From Photobacterium lipolyticum (lineage in GTDB: Bacteria; Pseudomonadota; Gammaproteobacteria; Enterobacterales; Vibrionaceae): a stretch of 64,000 nt of DNA. Where the stretch lies: NCBI RefSeq assembly GCF_003026475.1, contig NZ_PYMC01000001.1:558001-622000 (forward strand), read 5' to 3'. A program made the translations under genes and the position numbers. Of the stretch, positions 36,492 to 44,391 are shown piece by piece; within the stretch, counting starts at the first letter, position 1; every line of letters starts with the position of its first letter. The notes under the pieces are model-generated. The model searched no databases. It was not told where the DNA came from and was given only the letters and a program-made list of their open reading frames with translations.

Positions 36492-36908
36492 TTATTTACC
36501 CATCTTCAGCGTACTCATCAGCATCTGCTTACTTGCATCAGCGACTTGAACATTGCTCTGATAGGAACGAGACGCCGAAATCATGTTGGCCATTTCTTCC
36601 ATCACGTTGACGTTAGGTTTGTAAATATAACCTTCCGCATTCGCCATTGGATGTTGCGGGTTATATTCCGCACGAAGTGGTTTCTGGCTTTCAACAATAC
36701 CTTTGACCTGTACCGGTACACTTTCCTGGCGCTGAGCACCTGCATTTTGCAGTGCCGCGGCAAAGATCGGATGACGCGCTTTATAAGTTTCTTTCGCAGA
36801 ACTACTGACGCTATTGGCGTTAGCAAGGTTACTTGAAGTGGTATTCAGACGAATTGATTCTGCGCTCATGGCAGATCCTGTCACATTAAACACATTAAAC
36901 AGGCTCAT
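36492..36908 (-). CDS. flgC: FlgC, proximal rod protein
   Basis: Proximal rod subunit of 138 residues, standard for the family. It carries the rod motif LNTTSSNLANANSVSSSAKE and the C-terminal VNVMEEMANMISASRSYQSN. It starts 3 bases after the flgB stop, a spacing that suggests coupled translation. Confidence 0.97.
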   Translation of the reverse strand: MSLFNVFNVTGSAMSAESIRLNTTSSNLANANSVSSSAKETYKARHPIFAAALQNAGAQRQESVPVQVKGIVESQKPLRAEYNPQHPMANAEGYIYKPNVNVMEEMANMISASRSYQSNVQVADASKQMLMSTLKMGK

Positions 36909-36911
36909 CGA

Positions 36912-37307
36912 TTACTCCCCTCTCAGTGCCTTGCTCAGATTCTGGAATTTAGAACCTAAAAAATCCAGTGATGCCTGGTATTCCAGCGAATTTTGCATAA
37001 ACAGATTTTGCTCTAATTGCGCATCAACCGTATTACCATCACCAGTATCAGGCTGGGTCGGAACACGGTACATCTGCTCACCCATAATTTTTGTAGAGGC
37101 AGAGATATGCCGCCCATCGGTTCGGCTCAGGCCAATGTTTGCCCCTGATGTTGCCGCTTTTAATGCGCGATCAAAGTCCATATCTTTTGCTTTATATCCC
37201 GGAGTATTAGCATTCGCTATGTTGCTCGCCAAGGTTTCAGCACGCTTACCGCGTACGCCAACCGTATGCTGATGAACACCTAGCGCTTTATCAAAAGAAA
37301 TGGACAT
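36912..37307 (-). CDS. flgB: FlgB, proximal rod protein
   Basis: First proximal rod subunit. The start chosen is ATG 37307 (MSISFDKALGVHQHTVGVRG), preceded by GGAGG at 7 bases, giving 131 residues; a start at 37343 would add twelve non-conserved residues and overrun the predicted transcription start. FlgB motif LASNIANANTPGYKAKDMDF is clear. It heads flgBCDE under a sigma-54 promoter. Confidence 0.96.
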   Translation of the reverse strand: MSISFDKALGVHQHTVGVRGKRAETLASNIANANTPGYKAKDMDFDRALKAATSGANIGLSRTDGRHISASTKIMGEQMYRVPTQPDTGDGNTVDAQLEQNLFMQNSLEYQASLDFLGSKFQNLSKALRGE

Positions 37308-37338
37308 ACTTGCCTCCAAAATAACTTGATATATGTTT

Positions 37339-37355
37339 AGCAATTACAGTGCCAA
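37339..37355 (-). promoter_or_regulatory. Predicted sigma-54 promoter of flgBCDE
   Basis: Minus strand TTGGCACTGTAATTGCT, a complete match to TGGCAC-N5-TTGCT. It lies 32 bases upstream of the flgB ATG and 41 bases from a 7-bp tandem array. Confidence 0.85.
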
Positions 37356-37395
37356 GTTTTATTTTAAAGGAGGATAGTCAGGGTTTGGGGCGAGG

Positions 37396-37458
37396 TAGAG
37401 AGTAGAGAGTAGAGAGTAGAGAGTAGAGAGTAGAGAGTAGAGAGTAGAGAGTAGAGAG
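37396..37458. repeat. Tandem array, nine copies of TAGAGAG
   Basis: Nine exact head-to-tail copies of the 7-bp unit TAGAGAG plus two extra bases (37459-37460). It lies in the spacer between the end of cheR and the flgB promoter, starting 41 bases upstream of the -24 box. No spacers are present, so it is not CRISPR. Copy number is likely to vary by slippage. Confidence 0.9.
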
Positions 37459-37490
37459 AGTTTGAACTTTAGCGGCTGGATGCCAAGTTT

Positions 37491-37527
37491 CGAGGTACTA
37501 GGCTCTTTTCCCGAACCTAGTACCTCG
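37491..37527. repeat. CTAG-family palindrome after cheR
   Basis: Perfect 12-bp arms CGAGGTACTAGG and CCTAGTACCTCG with a 13-base loop, 5 bases past the cheR stop. No T-run follows in the cheR direction, so it is not a standard terminator, though it could still stall or end transcription. Confidence 0.7.
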
Positions 37528-37532
37528 CATCT

Positions 37533-38363
37533 TTACTTTAATTTATAGATAATCCCAGGATTACAGCGGATCATCTCAAATTTATCCGTTAGCCCCGTCA
37601 GCGATTCAGATGCCCCTAAGAACAAATACCCGCCTGGATTTAAACTGGCGGCCATTTGGTTAAGCACCTTAGCCTTCATCTCAGGAGAGAAATAAATCAA
37701 TACGTTACGGCAGAAGATAACATCAAACTTACCCAGTAATGCATAGCTGTCCTTTAAGTTTTGCGGACGGAAGCTGACCAGGCGTTTCACTTTGTCATTT
37801 ACCCGCATACGACCATCGCCATTATCTTCAAAGAAAATACGGCGCCGCTCCGGCGACAGGCCCCGACTCAGTGCCAGATTGTCATAAGCACCAGCACGAC
37901 AGGTATCTAACATGGTTTGGGAAATATCTGTTGCTGTGATCTGCACACCTGTAGGCAACATTCCCGGACGACGGTTCTGAGTTTCCAGTGTTGTCATTGC
38001 AATAGAATAGGGTTCCTGGCCCGAAGAGCTCGCCGATGACCAAATCTTGATCGGACGTTTATTCGCGGCTAACTCCGGCAAAATTTTATCGGCCAGAACA
38101 GTGTACGGATAGGAATCCCTAAACCATAACGTTTCATTGGTTGTCATAGCATCAACAGCGGCGACACGCAGATCTCGATTTCGACCACTGATCACTACTT
38201 GCAGTAATTCAGATAGAGATGATAGCGAAAATCGGCTGACTAATGGACTCAGGCGGCTCCGCACCAAGTACTGTTTACTATCGCCAAGTACAATACCGCA
38301 TTGAGCTTCCAAAAAACGGCAGAAATCTCGGTATTCTTGGTCCTTTATTGTTATAGCTGTCAT
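37533..38363 (-). CDS. cheR: CheR, chemoreceptor glutamate methyltransferase
   Basis: Transfers methyl groups from S-adenosylmethionine to chemoreceptor glutamates during adaptation. The 276-residue protein has an all-helical N-terminal domain, TTNETLWFRD (74-83), the SAM-binding loop WSSASSSGQEPYS (108-120) and FCRNVLIYFSPE, all expected of CheR. Next to cheV upstream of flgB is its normal Vibrio location, away from the main che operon. Gap to cheV is 13 bases. Confidence 0.97.
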   Translation of the reverse strand: MTAITIKDQEYRDFCRFLEAQCGIVLGDSKQYLVRSRLSPLVSRFSLSSLSELLQVVISGRNRDLRVAAVDAMTTNETLWFRDSYPYTVLADKILPELAANKRPIKIWSSASSSGQEPYSIAMTTLETQNRRPGMLPTGVQITATDISQTMLDTCRAGAYDNLALSRGLSPERRRIFFEDNGDGRMRVNDKVKRLVSFRPQNLKDSYALLGKFDVIFCRNVLIYFSPEMKAKVLNQMAASLNPGGYLFLGASESLTGLTDKFEMIRCNPGIIYKLK

Positions 38364-38376
38364 CTACTACTCTTTG

Positions 38377-39300
38377 TCAGGATTTTTCAGGCATCGCAGC
38401 TTTAACAGCAGCTCCCAACTCATCTGGGTTAAATTTAGGAATAAATGCGTTTGCACCGACACGCTCAACCATTGCCTGGTTAAATACTCCACTCAGGGAT
38501 GTGTGTAGGATAACATGTAAATCTTTTAAGTTAGCATTGTTACGTATTTCAGCCGTCAGTGTATAGCCATCCATTTCTGGCATTTCTATATCTGAAATCA
38601 CCAGAGCAAGCTGATCATAAATACTGCCTTCCTTTGCCATATCCTTCAGTTTATTGATAGCTTCTTTACCATCTTTCACTAAGACACACTCACAGCCAAT
38701 GGCTTCAATCGCTCGCTGCACCTGTTTGCGTGCAACGCTGGAGTCATCGGCAACCAATACACGGCGGATCTCAGGCGAGTCACTGACTAACTCTTCAAGC
38801 ACTGTACCAGTAATATCGGTATTGACTGGCGAAATTTCATCAAGGATTTTTTCTACATCCAGAATTTCAACCAGTTCGTTATCAATCTCGGTTACCGCCG
38901 TCAGGTAGTTTGCTTTACCCGTTCCTTTTGGTGGCGGCAAAATCGACTCCCAGTTCATGTTGACAATCCGCTCAACAGAAGTAACTAAGAAGCCCTGAAT
39001 AGAGCGGTTGAACTCAGAAATAATAACAAAACAGTTATCAAGATCATCAATCGGACGACCACCTGTCGCCAGACTCATATCAATCACAGAGATCGTCTGA
39101 CCACGAATATGCGCGATCCCTTTCACCAATGGATGCAAATTTGGCATAGACGTCAATTTCGGGCACTGTAGTACCTCTTTCACCTTAAAGACGTTTATTC
39201 CATAGCGCTGGCGCCTGTTGAGTCTGAATGTCAGAAGTTCCAGACGATTTTGACCAACGAGCTGGGTGCGCTGATTCACCGAATCAAGTATCCCGGTCAT
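38377..39300 (-). CDS. cheV: CheV, coupling protein with receiver domain
   Basis: Links receptors and CheA through a CheW-like domain (about 15-160) and tunes the complex through a C-terminal receiver (about 180-305). The phospho-acceptor is D237 in LVISDIEMPEMDG and the acid pair ADDSS is at 184-188. At 307 residues the length is standard. It probably forms a two-gene unit with cheR and is divergent from flgA across 128 bases in which I saw no sigma-28 or sigma-54 match. Confidence 0.97.
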   Translation of the reverse strand: MTGILDSVNQRTQLVGQNRLELLTFRLNRRQRYGINVFKVKEVLQCPKLTSMPNLHPLVKGIAHIRGQTISVIDMSLATGGRPIDDLDNCFVIISEFNRSIQGFLVTSVERIVNMNWESILPPPKGTGKANYLTAVTEIDNELVEILDVEKILDEISPVNTDITGTVLEELVSDSPEIRRVLVADDSSVARKQVQRAIEAIGCECVLVKDGKEAINKLKDMAKEGSIYDQLALVISDIEMPEMDGYTLTAEIRNNANLKDLHVILHTSLSGVFNQAMVERVGANAFIPKFNPDELGAAVKAAMPEKS

Positions 39301-39428
39301 AAGGTGACTCCATGTTATGTATTTTTATATTTAGTAAAGTGAAGACAAGAAATCTCACCTGTAATCACATACTATGAGCATTAAGCCTAACTATTGTAAC
39401 CTCATAGACTGTTAAAAAGAGTAAAATC

Positions 39429-40136
39429 GTGAGCCAAAGAACACATTTAAAACTCTTCACATTGATCTTCGGCCTGTTACCGATTTTCTTTAGCACTATT
39501 CTTTTCGCAGCACCGCATACTGTACTTGAGACGGTACGGAGTGCTGCAAAAGATCATGTCGCACAAATCATTCAAAAACCAGCAAAGGGACAACTCAATA
39601 TTACCGCTTCGCCATTAGACTCCCGGCTAAGACTATCACAATGCTCTGCCTTACTGGAAAGCTCTATTCCAGGTAAGCAGTCACTCTCTGGTAATATCAC
39701 GGTATTAGTTCGTTGCTCCCCGGAAGGCTGGCAAGTTTATGTCCCTGTTAAAGTACAACTATTACTGCCACGAGTTGTTGCCGCCAAGCCGCTGGCACGC
39801 GGTACTTTACTCACAGCCTCGCATTTGAGCGTTATGTTGGTGGAAAGCCGTTTTCAGCGGGGAATTGTCTTTGAGCACCCTTCTGAAATTATTGGTTCAA
39901 CCGTAAAACGTACCGTTAACATGGGCGAAGCCGTACAAGGCGGGGATATCTGTCTGGTTTGCCGAAACGACACTGTGATGATTAAAGCAAGTGGGGGGGG
40001 CTTAAATATTGTGACAAAGGGTACCGCTTTAACGGATGGTTCGCTGGGTGAACAAGTCCGGGTGCAAAATAGTCAATCGAAACGTATCATTGATGGTATT
40101 ATAACCGGGGTTGGTGAAGTAACCGTTAATTTTTAA
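39429..40136 (+). CDS. flgA: FlgA, P-ring assembly chaperone
   Basis: Periplasmic chaperone for P-ring formation. It is 235 residues from a GTG at 39429, with AAGAG upstream and a signal peptide ending near ILFAA (about residue 28). The C-terminal SAF domain covers about 110-235 (AKPLARGTLLTASHLSVMLV; VQNSQSKRIIDGIITGVGEV). It diverges from cheV and is followed after 74 bases by flgM. Confidence 0.94.
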   Translation: MSQRTHLKLFTLIFGLLPIFFSTILFAAPHTVLETVRSAAKDHVAQIIQKPAKGQLNITASPLDSRLRLSQCSALLESSIPGKQSLSGNITVLVRCSPEGWQVYVPVKVQLLLPRVVAAKPLARGTLLTASHLSVMLVESRFQRGIVFEHPSEIIGSTVKRTVNMGEAVQGGDICLVCRNDTVMIKASGGGLNIVTKGTALTDGSLGEQVRVQNSQSKRIIDGIITGVGEVTVNF

Positions 40137-40144
40137 AAAAATGC

Positions 40145-40172
40145 TAAAGTTATTAGACCAACCAGCCGATAG
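40145..40172 (+). promoter_or_regulatory. Possible sigma-28 promoter of flgM
   Basis: TAAAGTTA and GCCGATAG are separated by 12 bases, one more than optimal. The -10 GCCGATA is a near-perfect FliA match. It would give flgM a feedback input from the sigma factor it inhibits, as in Salmonella. Confidence 0.55.
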
Positions 40173-40210
40173 TATGGCTGTCTCTAGTTTATTGTTCAAA
40201 GGCTAAATTT

Positions 40211-40531
40211 ATGGCAAGTATTGATCAACTACGTTCCGGTCAGCCTATGGCAACGGCACGCAGTAATCAGAACAACGTGTCAAACTCATCATCAGGAGCT
40301 TCGGGGGCTAAACCTTCTGTGGCACCGCGAGGGCAGCATGACGCCGTGTCGCTAAGTTCGCAAGGTAAAGCGGTTGGGCAAATTCATCAGCAGCTTGCTG
40401 CTGAGCCAAGCTTTGACAGTGCAAAAGTCTCGGCAATTAAAGAAGCTATCGCTAGCGGTGCTTATATTGTTGATGCTGACAAGCTGGCATCTAACATGAT
40501 GAAATTTGAAGATGAGCTGCGTGGGCTGTAA
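40211..40531 (+). CDS. flgM: FlgM, anti-sigma-28 factor
   Basis: Binds FliA until the hook is finished, then is exported. The 106-residue protein is Ser/Gly/Asn-rich and probably disordered in the first 60 residues and has the conserved sigma-binding C-terminus KVSAIKEAIASGAYIVDADK followed by LASNMMKFEDEL. Length and domain order match Vibrio FlgM. Located between flgA and flgN, 30-60 bases from the latter. Confidence 0.96.
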   Translation: MASIDQLRSGQPMATARSNQNNVSNSSSGASGAKPSVAPRGQHDAVSLSSQGKAVGQIHQQLAAEPSFDSAKVSAIKEAIASGAYIVDADKLASNMMKFEDELRGL

Positions 40532-40587
40532 AACTGCCCATCGCTCTCTTTTTTATTTGTTTGCCGACTGCAACCAGTGAGAACGTG

Positions 40588-41016
40588 ATGTCCCAGAGCA
40601 TAGAGCAATTACTAGAACTTCAGCACGCGACGTTAATCTCACTCTCACGTCTGCTCGAACAAGAGAAAGGTGCCATTGTTAACCGCCAATCAGTCGAAAT
40701 TGATCGTCTGGCTAAAGACAAACTCGCACTGATTAATCAGATCCAACAACAAGATCACCTCATTGCCAGCCATGCTCATCGCCAACAATTAGTTGATAAC
40801 CCAGAACTTGTGCAAAAAGTCGAACAAATAAAAGTGATTGTTTCTCGCTGTAAGGAATGTAATACCGTCAATGGTGAAGCGCTGCAGCGCGCGCAACTCA
40901 GCTTCCACAAACTCAATAACTTATTTCAGCAAAGCCGTGGCAAGCAGCAGATGACCTATAACAGTGAAGGTGTTGCACAGAATATCCGCTCTTTAGGGAC
41001 GAATATAAAGGCCTAG
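40588..41016 (+). CDS. flgN: FlgN, export chaperone for FlgK/FlgL
   Basis: Cytoplasmic chaperone delivering the hook-filament junction proteins. From ATG 40588 (MSQSIEQLLELQHATLISLS), preceded by GTGAGAACG, it has 142 residues; a TTG nine codons earlier has no ribosome site. The helical, Gln/Glu-rich sequence ending NIRSLGTNIKA fits the FlgN family. The TAG stop is formed by the first CTAG of a tandem heptamer array. Confidence 0.9.
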   Translation: MSQSIEQLLELQHATLISLSRLLEQEKGAIVNRQSVEIDRLAKDKLALINQIQQQDHLIASHAHRQQLVDNPELVQKVEQIKVIVSRCKECNTVNGEALQRAQLSFHKLNNLFQQSRGKQQMTYNSEGVAQNIRSLGTNIKA

Positions 41017-41068
41017 ATACTAGATACTAGATACTAGGTTCTAGGTTCTAGGTTCTAGGTTCTAGGTA
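41013..41068. repeat. Tandem CTAG heptamer array after flgN
   Basis: Eight head-to-tail heptamers: CTAGATA three times, CTAGGTT four times, then CTAGGTA. The first unit overlaps the flgN stop codon. A CTAG-CCC-CTCG word follows at 41113-41123. The block fills the spacer between convergent flgN and flgP. Confidence 0.9.
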
Positions 41069-41148
41069 GAACAAAACATCACTTCTTAGTCAAAATAATG
41101 CCTTTTCTTTTCCTAGCCCCTCGTAGACTCGTTTCTCTACTGTATAAC

Positions 41149-41574
41149 TTAAAACATTGTCTCTTGATTAGACGGCAAATGGAACACTTCACCATGCTGC
41201 TTCATCTTCTCCATTTTACGCAAATCTAATTGCATTTCAGTCACATAGCTATCCCCTACAGGATAACTGCTAATGACCTCTGCGCCTCGAATAATACCAT
41301 CAACGGCACCATCCGTACTTTCGATACCCAGCTGTTGATCATCCATTTCCGCACGCGCACTAATCCGCATGCCATAGACCTGCTCAGTCAGTTCACGGTA
41401 GGCATCAATTTTAGACGCACGCATCGCACGCATACGCTTTTCTTCATTAGTACGGCCTCGCTGCTCACTGATCGTTGCATATCCAACAGCGGTGATTTTT
41501 TCATCACTGCGCATTTCGGTTAAAGGCTGACAACCTGCTAACAGTAGAAAAATCACCATCATCCAGCAACGCAT
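41149..41574 (-). CDS. flgP: FlgP, outer-membrane lipoprotein of the flagellum
   Basis: Vibrio-type flagellar lipoprotein related to the LPP20 family; in V. cholerae it is needed for motility and in relatives builds basal disks. The 141-residue precursor has the lipobox LAGC (C15 after MRCWMMVIFLLLAGC) and the conserved RAMRASKIDAYRELTEQVYG. It ends EVFHLPSNQETMF. It lies 8 bases downstream of flgO. Confidence 0.93.
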   Translation of the reverse strand: MRCWMMVIFLLLAGCQPLTEMRSDEKITAVGYATISEQRGRTNEEKRMRAMRASKIDAYRELTEQVYGMRISARAEMDDQQLGIESTDGAVDGIIRGAEVISSYPVGDSYVTEMQLDLRKMEKMKQHGEVFHLPSNQETMF

Positions 41575-41582
41575 AACAACTC

Positions 41583-42218
41583 CTAAGGCTTCAGAACTAC
41601 AGTATTACGATCAAATTGTGCGGTTTCAGAACGGATAATAACACCATTTTGGATGCGCATTTTATTCAATGAGTCAAGATCACGTCCAATACGATCTGCT
41701 GGCAGAAAACCCTGTGCAGAAGCAATCACGACACGAGAACGCATACCTATAATACGGGCATTGACCAGAACGCCAGCACCCTGACGCAACATGGTACCGG
41801 TTAAGACATAGTCAACAGGCTGCTGAGCGGCAAGTTCTTTCCAGTTACGACTAATAGAAAAATCACCATCAGGCGTCACTTTTATCGCCCCTGTCGCTTT
41901 ATAATCAACAATCGTGTATCCACGTTGCTGCATCTGAAACATAAAGCTTTCCGTCACCGAATTACCCAGCCAGTTTGTTTCCGTCATCTCTTGCAGATCG
42001 ACAAATGAAGTCACTGCCAGCGGCGTTTTTGCAGTCAGGTACTGGTTCGAATTGATCAGCTGTTCGGTTAACCCTTCAACAAAGAAGTCCATCGTGTGGC
42101 GAGGGGTTTCCGTTAACATAAAAGCACTGCCCGTATACGGTTCTTTGCCATTGTAAATCGGAGAGTAGGTACATGATACCGTCATCAGTGACAGCAGCAA
42201 GACTATCCATTTTTTCAT
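41583..42218 (-). CDS. flgO: FlgO, outer-membrane lipoprotein of the flagellum
   Basis: Lipoprotein that, with FlgT and FlgP, stabilises the Vibrio flagellum at the outer membrane. From ATG 42218 (MKKWIVLLLSLMTVSC), with GGAG 11 bases upstream, it has 211 residues and a lipobox-like TVSC with C16. A longer frame begins at 42347 but puts 43 unrelated residues before the signal. The FlgO domain includes YVLTGTMLRQGAGVLVNARI. It precedes flgP and diverges from flgT. Confidence 0.93.
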   Translation of the reverse strand: MKKWIVLLLSLMTVSCTYSPIYNGKEPYTGSAFMLTETPRHTMDFFVEGLTEQLINSNQYLTAKTPLAVTSFVDLQEMTETNWLGNSVTESFMFQMQQRGYTIVDYKATGAIKVTPDGDFSISRNWKELAAQQPVDYVLTGTMLRQGAGVLVNARIIGMRSRVVIASAQGFLPADRIGRDLDSLNKMRIQNGVIIRSETAQFDRNTVVLKP

Positions 42219-42316
42219 TCTAACCAGCTCCGGATGAAAAAAGACTTGTAGCCTGTTATCGTTCATTGAAAGAAAAACTTTATCCATAATTTCACTATTA
42301 CCATAGAAAATGTTTT

Positions 42317-42333
42317 TAGGAACACTCTTTGCA
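42317..42333 (+). promoter_or_regulatory. Possible sigma-54 promoter of flgT
   Basis: TAGGAACACTCTTTGCA keeps GG-N10-GC spacing and a TTGCA block but has AGGAAC for TGGCAC. It lies about 150 bases before flgT. Weak; the reverse strand of the same spacer has a similarly weak match at 42458-42474. Confidence 0.3.
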
Positions 42334-42484
42334 TACGCTCTTTGCACACTAGCAGTGTTGTCATGTTCAACAATTCACTTAAAATAGTCAGGCAAGCATC
42401 AACACTAACTTGATATAGGAAACGGCAAGTTTTATCTTCTGCTAATTGCTATACAAGCAAATTCCATACCTAAGTTGAGAAAAT

Positions 42485-43621
42485 ATGAACAGAAACATAA
42501 TAAGATGCTTAAGTAGCTTGTGTTTAATCACGTCATTCTGCGTGAATGCTGCTTGGCTTGAGGTCACCGGTCAAGCCGCTATGCTTGAAAGTGAGAGTAC
42601 GGCCCGAACCAACGCCCTTGAAGACGCCGTCTACCAGGCCATGTTATATTCCGGCGCTGATATATCAAGCTTCTCTCATATCAAGCCCTATCTAGCATCA
42701 GAGCGTGAAGAATATCAGTTCAGTGGCAATGAAGTTCGCCATGTCATGGTGTTAAAAACCGGAAAAAAAAGCGGCAATCTTTATGTGACAGCGCGTATTG
42801 ATATCTACCCATCGGCAAATACTTGCCACAAAATTCAATACAAAAAAGGATTACTGCTCGGCCAGTTCGACATTGTTTCACCTCAACATGCCGCTATGGG
42901 GGGGATTTATCAGTTGGGTGATGATTTCACCGCTATGCTTAAACGTCAGATTGAAAGAAAATCACAGAGCTTTGTTGTATCAGGTATCACCCGAGTACCG
43001 ATTCGACCTGAGCAGCCGGACACGATGACCATGCTAGCTGAAGACAATGATGCCCAGTACATTATCAATGGCCAAATAACCGACCTCACCTCAACATTAG
43101 ATCAAAAGCTGATAAGAAGTGATCAGGTGATCCGACAGTTTGCCGCAACAGTACAAGTGATGGACGGCAAAACCGGTGAACAACTCTTTCAGAATAATTA
43201 TCGGGAAGTTGCCGAGTGGCCTTTTTCACGGGTAAGTCAGGTTGATACCAAAAGCGCACGATTCTGGCAATCCAGTTACGGCCAGGCGGTACAACGAATT
43301 AGCCGTAACGTAATGCTCGATTTGGAATCATCTCTGTCTTGCCGTACCAGCTTACCGGAAGTCGTGAACGTTCACGGTAATACCGTGCAAGTTAATGTGG
43401 GCCGTATTCATGGGGTAACCCGAGGAGATCAGTTACAACTTTGGCATAGCGCCGGCTTTATTGATCAAATGGGGATCCCGCGTAACCGTATGGTTCAGAC
43501 AGAAATCACCTTAACCGTAGAACGTGTCTACGAGAAATCAACAGAGTTGTCAGTTAACCAGAGCGATCTGGCCAGCAGCATTCAACCTGGTGATTTACTG
43601 ACCAAGCAAATACTCCGTTAG
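42485..43621 (+). CDS. flgT: FlgT, H-ring protein of the Vibrio flagellum
   Basis: Periplasmic protein forming the H ring around the LP ring, required for outer-membrane anchoring and stator assembly in polar sodium motors. The 378-residue precursor has a signal peptide (MNRNIIRCLSSLCLITSFCVNA) and the mature start AWLEVTGQAAM. The N-terminal, middle and C-terminal domains of FlgT can be followed through, with the conserved VNVGRIHGVTRGDQLQLWH near residues 305-323. Divergent from flgO, ends 62 bases before tRNA-Arg. Confidence 0.95.
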   Translation: MNRNIIRCLSSLCLITSFCVNAAWLEVTGQAAMLESESTARTNALEDAVYQAMLYSGADISSFSHIKPYLASEREEYQFSGNEVRHVMVLKTGKKSGNLYVTARIDIYPSANTCHKIQYKKGLLLGQFDIVSPQHAAMGGIYQLGDDFTAMLKRQIERKSQSFVVSGITRVPIRPEQPDTMTMLAEDNDAQYIINGQITDLTSTLDQKLIRSDQVIRQFAATVQVMDGKTGEQLFQNNYREVAEWPFSRVSQVDTKSARFWQSSYGQAVQRISRNVMLDLESSLSCRTSLPEVVNVHGNTVQVNVGRIHGVTRGDQLQLWHSAGFIDQMGIPRNRMVQTEITLTVERVYEKSTELSVNQSDLASSIQPGDLLTKQILR

Positions 43622-43630
43622 CAGTAATTA

Positions 43631-43659
43631 CTTAAAATCAGAGAGAATTTAGGTATAAT
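43631..43659 (+). promoter_or_regulatory. Likely promoter of tRNA-Arg
   Basis: A perfect -10 TATAAT (43654-43659) with a poor -35 (CTTAAA, 17-base spacing). It precedes tRNA-Arg by 24 bases. A 7-bp hairpin TTCAAGC/GCTTGAA (43664-43682) lies between it and the mature 5' end. Confidence 0.65.
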
Positions 43660-43683
43660 GGCCTTCAAGCACTTAGCTTGAAA

Positions 43684-43760
43684 GCTCCCTTAGCTCAGCT
43701 GGATAGAGCGTCCCCCTCCTAAGGGGAAGGCCGCAAGTTCGAATCTTGCAGGGAGCGCCA
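43684..43760 (+). tRNA. tRNA-Arg (anticodon CCU)
   Basis: A 77-base cloverleaf: acceptor stem GCTCCCT/AGGGAGC, D-arm GCTCAGCTGGATAGAGC, anticodon loop CTCCTAA with anticodon CCT (reads AGG), T-loop TTCGAATC and encoded CCA. No pseudogene features are seen. Confidence 0.97.
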
Positions 43761-43919
43761 TTTCAACGTACTCTAATTTTCACTATTCTCTTTCTTTACT
43801 ACCTCAGTCTGTTTTCCTTCATTTATTGATAATACCACCCAGTGCCAACTTGCCATGCGCAAAAACATAAAATAAAAACGAGGCAGAAATCGAACATTAA
43901 GAACTGACAGGCATAAAAA

Positions 43920-43940
43920 AACCTCACCTGAGGTGAGGTT
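43920..43940. terminator. Bidirectional terminator between the two tRNA genes
   Basis: Perfect arms AACCTCACC/GGTGAGGTT around TGA, with TTTTTT on the minus-strand exit (for tRNA-Ala) and TTTT on the plus-strand exit (for tRNA-Arg). Confidence 0.8.
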
Positions 43941-43995
43941 TTCGATCTGGCAATTATCGCCCTCTCATAATTAAGACAAAACGATAAAAAAAATT

Positions 43996-44071
43996 TGGTG
44001 GAGCTAAGCGGGATCGAACCGCTGACCTCTTGCATGCCATGCAAGCACTCTCCCAGCTGAGCTATAGCCCC
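43996..44071 (-). tRNA. tRNA-Ala (anticodon GGC)
   Basis: A 76-base tRNA on the minus strand: acceptor stem GGGGCTA/TAGCTCC with CCA, D-arm GCTCAGCTGGGAGAGT, anticodon loop with GGC (TGCATGGCATGCA), and T-arm AGCGGTTCGATCCCGCT. Convergent with tRNA-Arg. Confidence 0.97.
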
Positions 44072-44273
44072 AAATGAGAAACTGATATTAAAAACATAAT
44101 GAATTCATGTCAATACCTTCAATATCCTGATATTAACACTTTCCATAATTCTGTTAACTTGATCAAATTCATGCCGTTTTTGAAATTTTTTAAATTTTAT
44201 AAGGCCTGTGTTTAAGCATAAGGATGCCGATGCTTATTAAGATTTGAAAAATATGATCCTGTTCTATGCTCTG

Positions 44274-44300
44274 AAATGAATGAGATGTAAACATTCATTT
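44274..44300. repeat. Inverted repeat AAATGAATG/CATTCATTT
   Basis: Perfect 9-bp arms with a 9-base centre, in the 320-base AT-rich spacer between tRNA-Ala and the small secreted protein. Possible operator or short hairpin; the T-run after it also allows a weak terminator. Confidence 0.45.
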
Positions 44301-44320
44301 TTATGCGATAAATGTGGGAT

Positions 44321-44349
44321 TTTGTAGGTTCAAATATATTACCTACAAA
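44321..44349. promoter_or_regulatory. Inverted repeat TTTGTAGGT/ACCTACAAA upstream of small ORF
   Basis: Perfect 9-bp arms around an 11-base AT-only-plus-C centre that contains a -10-like TATATT (44335-44340). It ends 42 bases before the ATG at 44392. It could be an operator over the promoter or a leader hairpin. Confidence 0.45.
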
Positions 44350-44391
44350 TAATAAGGAATTGAAACTTCAACGGTACATGGGAGATTGCGT

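Noticed and set aside
37396-37458. Possible CRISPR array
   Set aside because: The 7-bp units are directly adjacent with no spacers, and no cas gene is present. It is a simple tandem repeat.
42219-42347. 43-residue N-terminal extension of FlgO
   Set aside because: It would bury the lipoprotein signal peptide; ATG 42218 has GGAGC upstream and starts the signal sequence.
42458-42474. Sigma-54 promoter for flgO on the minus strand
   Set aside because: TAGGTATGGAATTTGCT has the right spacing but a poor -24 box and lies 240 bases from flgO; too weak to list.
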